A stretch of DNA of 12,754 bases. It comes from Brachionus plicatilis. Its lineage: Eukaryota > Rotifera > Eurotatoria > Ploima > Brachionidae. The stretch's first letter is position 1, and every line of letters starts with the position of its first letter. The stretch spans positions 129,258 through 142,011 of the forward strand of contig QEOQ01000424.1 of assembly GCA_010279815.1 (NCBI GenBank). The letters are read 5' to 3'. A model generated the notes under the pieces. The model saw only the letters and a list, made by a program, of their open reading frames with translations, did not search any database and was not told where the DNA came from. Of the stretch, positions 8,213-12,754 are shown in pieces. Both the position numbers and the translations under genes were made by a program.

Positions 8213-8823
8213 TAGCAATGCCATTGGAAAATTGAAAAGAGAAAGCGCAGTGACAAAATTTCTATTTTTTTTGCCTTTAGTGAAATTAATGCGGAACCCT
8301 TAAGATTCAAGTAATTTATTTTAAATGATATATGAGAAAAAATTGAAGCATCCAAGTCTGTTAAATAAATAAAACAAAATTAATCAAAGCTTTTAAATCA
8401 CTAAAAAAAATTTTTCTTCAATCTTTTTGTTATAACATACAGCAAATAAGTTTTTAAAATAATAAATAGATCAGCTATGTTTAAATTTTATTTTTATACA
8501 CTGGGAGAAAAATCTATAAATTTTTGTTTATGTTAATCTGAGATTTCTTTTCTAAAACCTTTAAGTCAAGTCAAAATTTTAAAACTAAGCTTTGATTTTT
8601 TAAAAAAAATGTATCGTTTAAATTCAATATTATTATTTAAACTTGTGTGCTAGAAAAGTTAATTCAAAATTAATGATTATTTATTTGCCATGGTAAGTTT
8701 TTTTTGATTAATAATTAAAACTAAAAATTTTTATTTTTAAGTACCAAATTTTTTTTCATGAAAAAAATTTTTTTCTTAATTGTACTGAAACTAATATCAT
8801 ATTTTAAAAATCATGAAGGTAAT
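8213..8823. repeat. Dispersed repeat, copy C
   Basis: Begins one base after the retrotransposon with TAGCAATGCCATTGG and follows copy A to AATCATGAAGGTAAT. It includes 320 bp (8401-8720) missing from copy A, bounded by two CTAAAAA(n)TTTTT direct repeats at 8401-8415 and 8721-8732, plus about 20 extra bp near 8757-8777. No coding frame is visible. Confidence 0.85.
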
Positions 8824-8876
8824 ATCATATTTTAATTTTAAAAAAGACGGAACTGTGGAATATTGACATTCTTGTA

Positions 8877-8886
8877 TTTTTTAAAT
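8877..8886. repeat. Likely left target-site duplication of the MULE
   Basis: TTTTTTAAAT here is repeated exactly at 11515-11524. Each copy lies exactly 13 bp outside the conserved GTTAGGAGATAAAT core of the corresponding terminal inverted repeat. MULEs make 8-11 bp duplications, so the size fits. An A/T word could recur by chance, but the symmetric position argues against this. Confidence 0.6.
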
Positions 8887-8899
8887 GAGTATATTTTTT

Positions 8900-8986
8900 G
8901 TTAGGAGATAAATATTTTTTTTAGTGTATAATTTAATTCATAAAAAGTAGATAAAAAAAAATAAAAGTGTATAAACATTTTTTGCA
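8900..8986. repeat. Left terminal inverted repeat of the MULE
   Basis: Starts GTTAGGAGATAAATA and is identical to the reverse complement of 11467-11501 over the first 35 bases. It is similar with small gaps over the following 50 or so bases. Confidence 0.88.
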
Positions 8987-9076
8987 GAATATATTTATTT
9001 TTTAAGAAGAGACAATTAATAAAAAAAATTACAAAAATAAAATACAAAAAAAAAATACAAACAAAGTAATTAACAC

Positions 9077-11158
9077 TTATTTTCTTACTCTTTTTGACAA
9101 TTGCTCGTTTTCATTGCTTGATTTTTTTGGTCTTCCGCGTTTACGTTTTTCAGAAACTTGAATATTATTTTCGACTTGATCGTGAACTGCTACTGAACTT
9201 GAAGCCAAAACAAGTTGATTTTGATTAGAAACATTAACGATTGAATAATTTACAATTTGAATCGTACTTGCAACCTCTTGTAGAACTTCGTGTTGATTTA
9301 GATTGTCTATCTGCCTGTTAATCGGAACAATTGAATTTCTTTCTAATGCTGCTCTTGCCTTTTTTTTTCGACCTCGTTTTGCATTACCTTCGATTGCTAA
9401 GTCTAAACCCGGAAATTTGTTCAGGTTTAAAAAGTGCGAAATTCCGATTGTGTGCTTACATTTGAAATTTTTTTGCCAATAATGACATGAGCAAGCGCTA
9501 GATTCCCAATTCTCAGAATCGATTTTAACTGCAATGAATTTACTACTCCATTCCACCAACTCGTCAAAATCTTGCCAACCGTCTTCTTTTGTCCAAAACT
9601 CTTTGCACTGTGCCTTTGTAATATCGGATATTGATTGGGAAGTTGTACACATGTATAATTGTTTATCTTCGTGCGAATACTTGACTATTCGCTTTCTCAA
9701 TTTGATCCAATTGTAACCAAACGTCCATTCACGTGTTGAAATTTTCGGCCTTAACTCGAATTTTTTCGTTGTCGCAAACTCGGTGTCTCGATCAAGTGAC
9801 CATTTTTGCAGCAAATCTTTCATTGCTTTCATAAAGTCGTTCAAACTTAATCTGTCTCGATTGGTACCCTCATCTTTGATTGTATTGTTTGTAGACTCAA
9901 GACCGTTGTTCGTGCTTGGATAACCATGTGCGTAAGTTTCATACCAGCCCAATGTGTACTCGCTCATCCATTGTGTTTTGAAATAGTCGAAAAACTTCTT
10001 GATGTTTTCGTCATTTCTCGTGCACCACTTTTGCTCTAAAAGATCGAACGCTGTACTAAAAAGCCGCTGTTGAACACCGCCTTGAATCGACTTGAAATCG
10101 GTCTTAATTTGAACTTTTGAATCTTTGTCGACTCCTTTAAGGTTTTCATCAATTTTTCTCTCAACGTGAGCCCAACATACAATTCGTTTTTCGAGACGAA
10201 AGACTGATTTAAAACCGTTCGTTATTGCGCCTGCTGCATCTGCTAATAAAACACTTGGATCCAAATCGTGTCCATAGAGTTCGAACGATAAGTTCTTACA
10301 AGTTCTAAACATATAAGCGAATTCTGACTCGGTTTCGTATCGTGACAATAAAACGCCGAACGGATGAAATGTATTGTCACTGTCATTTGTCCCACACAAT
10401 AACACCGGAAAATTCAACCACAGCAACTTATAAGTAGCGTCTGTTGCAATGTGTTTACACTTAGTTGTAAAAGAAATTAAGCGTTTGGTGGTTAAAAAAA
10501 TTTTGAAAGTAAGCTCGTCAGGTGTAATCTTGAACTCCGAGACCGCAAAAACTTCGTCAAGATCGTCCGGGATCGCATTGTGTGAATCACACCAGTTTTT
10601 CAGCATCTCAACTGTCATCGTCGGTTCATCATGTTTTTTTACTCTTTGGATGAGATTTGTAATTTGAGTTTGTGAAATCTCTACAAAGCCTTCCGATAAA
10701 TGAAGACGTAACCATCGCGAGATTTCTTTCGGTTTTTTGCCCTCTTTTTGGTACATTTCTACGACTCGGTTTTTGCTTTTTTCCCAAAATTCTTTTGATG
10801 GTCCGTCGGTATGCAAGTGAAGACAATCTTCAATACAGACTTTAACGTCTTGACTTGTGCGAAGCTTAAGCGAAAACATTTTTTTGGAACACGACGAACA
10901 TTTGTAAAATTGCTTTTCACCTTCTTTTGTGACTCTTTTTGCCTTTTTTGCCCATCTATTTCCGTCGATCTGACCACCTTCAAGTGATTCAACAAATTCG
11001 GCAAAGTTGGAATAAGTTGCGTATTCGTCGTAGACTGTGTTTGAACCACGTTTCGATTGCACTTGCTCTATCTCTTCAACATCATTATCAGTATTATCAA
11101 GTTGATTTTCTTGATTATTGACCGATAAAAGAACAGAAGTTGAAGAGGCTTCAGACAT
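9077..11158 (-). CDS. MULE transposase with N-terminal zinc finger and SWIM domain
   Basis: 693-aa frame, ATG at 11156-11158 with A at -3. Residues 87-116 form a FLYWCH/WRKY-GCM1-like finger (C87-x2-C90...H114-x-H116) expected to bind the element ends. The MULE catalytic core follows: first Asp in ATDATYK (D240), second in LLADAAG (D307), the conserved C-x2-H in CWAH (C328, H331), and Glu in NNGLEST (E421). A SWIM zinc finger, CxC-x8-CxH, is at 556-569 (C556, C558, C567, H569). Two AT-hook-like basic stretches, KRGRKKK (594-600) and KRKRGRPKK (671-679), lie in the C-terminal tail and could contact A/T-rich DNA in the nucleus. All catalytic residues are present and there are no stops or frameshifts. 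It cuts and reinserts the element bounded by the flanking inverted repeats. Confidence 0.93.
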   Translation of the reverse strand: MSEASSTSVLLSVNNQENQLDNTDNDVEEIEQVQSKRGSNTVYDEYATYSNFAEFVESLEGGQIDGNRWAKKAKRVTKEGEKQFYKCSSCSKKMFSLKLRTSQDVKVCIEDCLHLHTDGPSKEFWEKSKNRVVEMYQKEGKKPKEISRWLRLHLSEGFVEISQTQITNLIQRVKKHDEPTMTVEMLKNWCDSHNAIPDDLDEVFAVSEFKITPDELTFKIFLTTKRLISFTTKCKHIATDATYKLLWLNFPVLLCGTNDSDNTFHPFGVLLSRYETESEFAYMFRTCKNLSFELYGHDLDPSVLLADAAGAITNGFKSVFRLEKRIVCWAHVERKIDENLKGVDKDSKVQIKTDFKSIQGGVQQRLFSTAFDLLEQKWCTRNDENIKKFFDYFKTQWMSEYTLGWYETYAHGYPSTNNGLESTNNTIKDEGTNRDRLSLNDFMKAMKDLLQKWSLDRDTEFATTKKFELRPKISTREWTFGYNWIKLRKRIVKYSHEDKQLYMCTTSQSISDITKAQCKEFWTKEDGWQDFDELVEWSSKFIAVKIDSENWESSACSCHYWQKNFKCKHTIGISHFLNLNKFPGLDLAIEGNAKRGRKKKARAALERNSIVPINRQIDNLNQHEVLQEVASTIQIVNYSIVNVSNQNQLVLASSSVAVHDQVENNIQVSEKRKRGRPKKSSNENEQLSKRVRK

Positions 11159-11349
11159 TTTTTTTAATCAGATTTAAAGTTAAAATTTTATTTATTTCAA
11201 AGTTTAATTTTCAAGCAGTTTCAAGGAATTCATTTTTATATAAATTATGTAACAAGCTGATTATTTACTCAATTAAGAAATTAATTTAATTGAAATTGAT
11301 ACATTTAAGTCAAATTGTCAAAAATCAAAAAATAAACACTTATATGATA

Positions 11350-11501
11350 AATATCTACTTCACAAATTAATTATCTACCTTTGAAAATAATTATCAATTT
11401 TAGTTTATATTTATCTCCTACAAAAATAATTTATCCACTTATTTTTTTATCTCCTTTTTATAAATAAAATTATACACTAAAAAAAATATTTATCTCCTAA
11501 C
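11350..11501. repeat. Right terminal inverted repeat and subterminal motif array of the MULE
   Basis: The outer part, 11416-11501, pairs with the left end. Read on the minus strand inward, variants of AGGAGATAAAT recur: AGGAGATAAATA, AGGAGATAAAA, GTGGATAAAT, TAGGAGATAAAT, GGTAGATAATT and AGTAGATATTT. Such repeated subterminal words are typical transposase binding sites. The left end has only weaker versions. Confidence 0.75.
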
Positions 11502-11514
11502 GAAAAACTAAGCC

Positions 11515-11524
11515 TTTTTTAAAT
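11515..11524. repeat. Likely right target-site duplication of the MULE
   Basis: TTTTTTAAAT, identical to 8877-8886 and at the same 13-bp distance from the inverted-repeat core. Confidence 0.6.
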
Positions 11525-12514
11525 ATTCGCTTCTGATTATGAGTTAATACTTGGAAAAAAAGTCTAAGATTCAGGATTGCTACGATATGATGAATTCACC
11601 TTATGTTACGTAAAATACAATAAACTAAAAAACTTTTAAATTTTGTAAAATAACGATAATTAAAAAATTCAGCGAAAAAAAATTCTAATAGTTTCCGAAA
11701 AAACTGAATTTCTATTAAAAAATTGTAGATTTTTTGAACTTTACGAAAAAAAAAAATTCGATTGACTTTTTGACTGTAAAAGGAAAAATGTATTTCTTAT
11801 TCTAATACTAAATTTTTTTTATTAATTTAAGGAAATATAAATTTACACTAATAAAAAAAATGTACTGAAATTTAATGGTCATTTTTAACAAAAATTTACC
11901 GAATTTACGTCAATTTTGGTCCAAAAAGTCAATAATTTTTTTTAATTATTTAATTTTTCAAAAATAAAAAAAAGACTTATATTGTGATAAAGTTTTTTCA
12001 TAAATGTTGTGGAAATTACACAGTAATTATGTCATTTAATTATAAATACCGTTTTTAAGATTACGATTTTTTGCGTAACATATTCAGCTCAATTTATCGT
12101 ATCCATACCAATCAAAATTTTCGGGTTTTAAAAAAAAAACCAAATAATCTTTTTTATTACTTTTTAAATTTTGTTTAAATTTAATATAATTAAATTTAGT
12201 TGTTTTCTCTTTCTGAAGGCAAATATTTTATTGTTTCAAATTTAGCTTTTAATAAACAACGGTTTCTACTTAGAATCTAATCAAATAAACTGGTAATATT
12301 TAATATTTATTTTTTAAATATTTTCAAAATCATTAAATAAATTTAGTTCTAAAATTTTAAAAGATCGTTTTGATCTAAAACTTCAATTTGCCACTAGCAC
12401 TGTGGATATAACTAAAATTTTTCTGGGTTATATAAGTTAGTGGCCATTTTTATTTTGATATATTTGCTTTTTTTAAAGAGCAGTTTTTTTTATAAGATTT
12501 TTAATTTTTTTGTT
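11525..12514. other. AT-rich region, no gene seen
   Basis: Nearly continuous A/T runs with stops in all six frames. No RNA gene, no similarity to the elements elsewhere in the window and no clear repeat were found by eye. Confidence 0.6.
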
Positions 12515-12563
12515 AATCTGAAGGAGCTTTTAAAAATTAATACTTTTTGTACTCCTACAGATT
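12515..12563. repeat. Imperfect inverted repeat (possible hairpin)
   Basis: Arms AATCTGAAGGAG (12515-12526) and CTCCTACAGATT (12552-12563) pair with one mismatch over 12 bp around a 25-nt A/T loop. It lies just before the TCTCGA array. Function unknown. Confidence 0.6.
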
Positions 12564-12583
12564 TTGAAGGAGGTGTGACAAAA

Positions 12584-12754
12584 TCTCGAAAGAAAAATAT
12601 TCTCGAAAGGTAAATCTCGAAAAAAATTTTCTCGAAAAGTGTGAAAATATATATTCTCGAAGGAAAAAAATCTCGACAGATAAATCTCGAAAAAAAATAA
12701 TCTCGAAAAGTGATCATTTATTAATCTCGAATGTACTAAAATCTTCGAGAAAGT
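12584..12754. repeat. Tandem array, 70-bp period with TCTCGA submotifs
   Basis: TCTCGA begins at 12584, 12601, 12615, 12630, 12655, 12671, 12685, 12701 and 12725. The first four are repeated with a 70-71 bp offset by the next four (12655, 12671, 12685, 12701), and 12725 starts a third unit. Each submotif is usually followed by A-runs, and the words GGTAAATCTCGA/GATAAATCTCGA and CTCGAAAAGTG recur at the same phase. An inverted copy, TCGAGA, is at 12745-12750. The array reaches the end of the window and probably continues. Confidence 0.85.

Larger units (their letters stand above)
8887..11514 (-). mobile_element. Mutator-like DNA transposon (MULE), apparently complete
   Basis: About 2.6 kb with long terminal inverted repeats (core 8900-8986 and 11416-11501), an internal intact transposase on the minus strand and a candidate 10-bp target-site duplication. 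The outer 13 bp at each end begin with G but are poorly matched between the ends, so the exact termini are less certain than the inverted-repeat core. An uninterrupted 693-codon transposase, together with terminal repeats identical over their first 35 core bases, suggests recent activity or a still competent copy. Confidence 0.85.

Noticed and set aside
2761..8573. TTAAGTCAAGTCA found three times (2761, 4278, 8561) as a dispersed regulatory motif
   Set aside because: The copy at 4278 is part of the integrase coding tail, and the sequences around the three copies do not align. Most likely coincidence in A/T-rich DNA.
10629..11049. Additional minus-strand frames of 65 and 96 codons within the MULE
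   Set aside because: They overlap the transposase in another frame and have no features of their own.
12490..12717. 75-codon Phe/Arg-rich minus-strand frame at the right end
   Set aside because: Its repeated FFSR-like pattern is simply the translation of the TCTCGA/T-run array; composition is not protein-like.

Overview
The window is strongly AT-rich, intron-free in every readable gene, and dominated by eukaryotic transposable elements: a Ty3/gypsy-type LTR retrotransposon, an intact Mutator-like (MULE) DNA transposon and the relic of a second MULE. This is a nuclear contig of a small AT-rich eukaryote. A monogonont rotifer such as Brachionus is my best guess and an arbuscular mycorrhizal fungus is the alternative. 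That assignment rests on composition and element style only and is weak.

Layout: 100-360 is a dispersed repeat (copy A). 361-906 is AT-rich spacer with a small GTGTAACG repeat cluster at 674-720. 907-2049 (+) is a complete 380-aa ParA-type deviant Walker ATPase, a family that normally segregates bacterial plasmids and chromosomes. It is the one non-transposon gene here and the most surprising item. 2050-2854 is AT-rich spacer with spaced AGTACC motifs. 2855-3337 (+) is the stop-riddled C-terminal end of a second MULE transposase. 3445-3537 is repeat copy B.

3540-8211 is an LTR retrotransposon on the minus strand with two LTRs of about 275 bp, a recognisable primer binding site and polypurine tract, a gag frame, and a broken pol (RT, RNase H, integrase). 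The zinc knuckle and protease are missing between gag and RT. The element has no target-site duplication and its two flanks are pieces of the same dispersed repeat (B and C), which suggests recombination between elements. 8213-8823 is repeat copy C, which holds 320 bp that copy A lacks.

8887-11514 is a MULE with long terminal inverted repeats, a likely 10-bp target-site duplication and an uninterrupted 693-aa transposase on the minus strand. It is the element most likely to have been active recently. 11525-12514 is AT-rich with no gene seen. The right end holds an inverted repeat (12515-12563) and the start of a tandem array with a 70-bp period built from TCTCGA submotifs (12584 to the window edge).

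The genes do not form a pathway. The picture is a transposon-rich region that has captured or carries a ParA gene. Whether that ATPase is a horizontally transferred gene, cargo of a mobile element or part of a host-adapted partition-like system is the open question.
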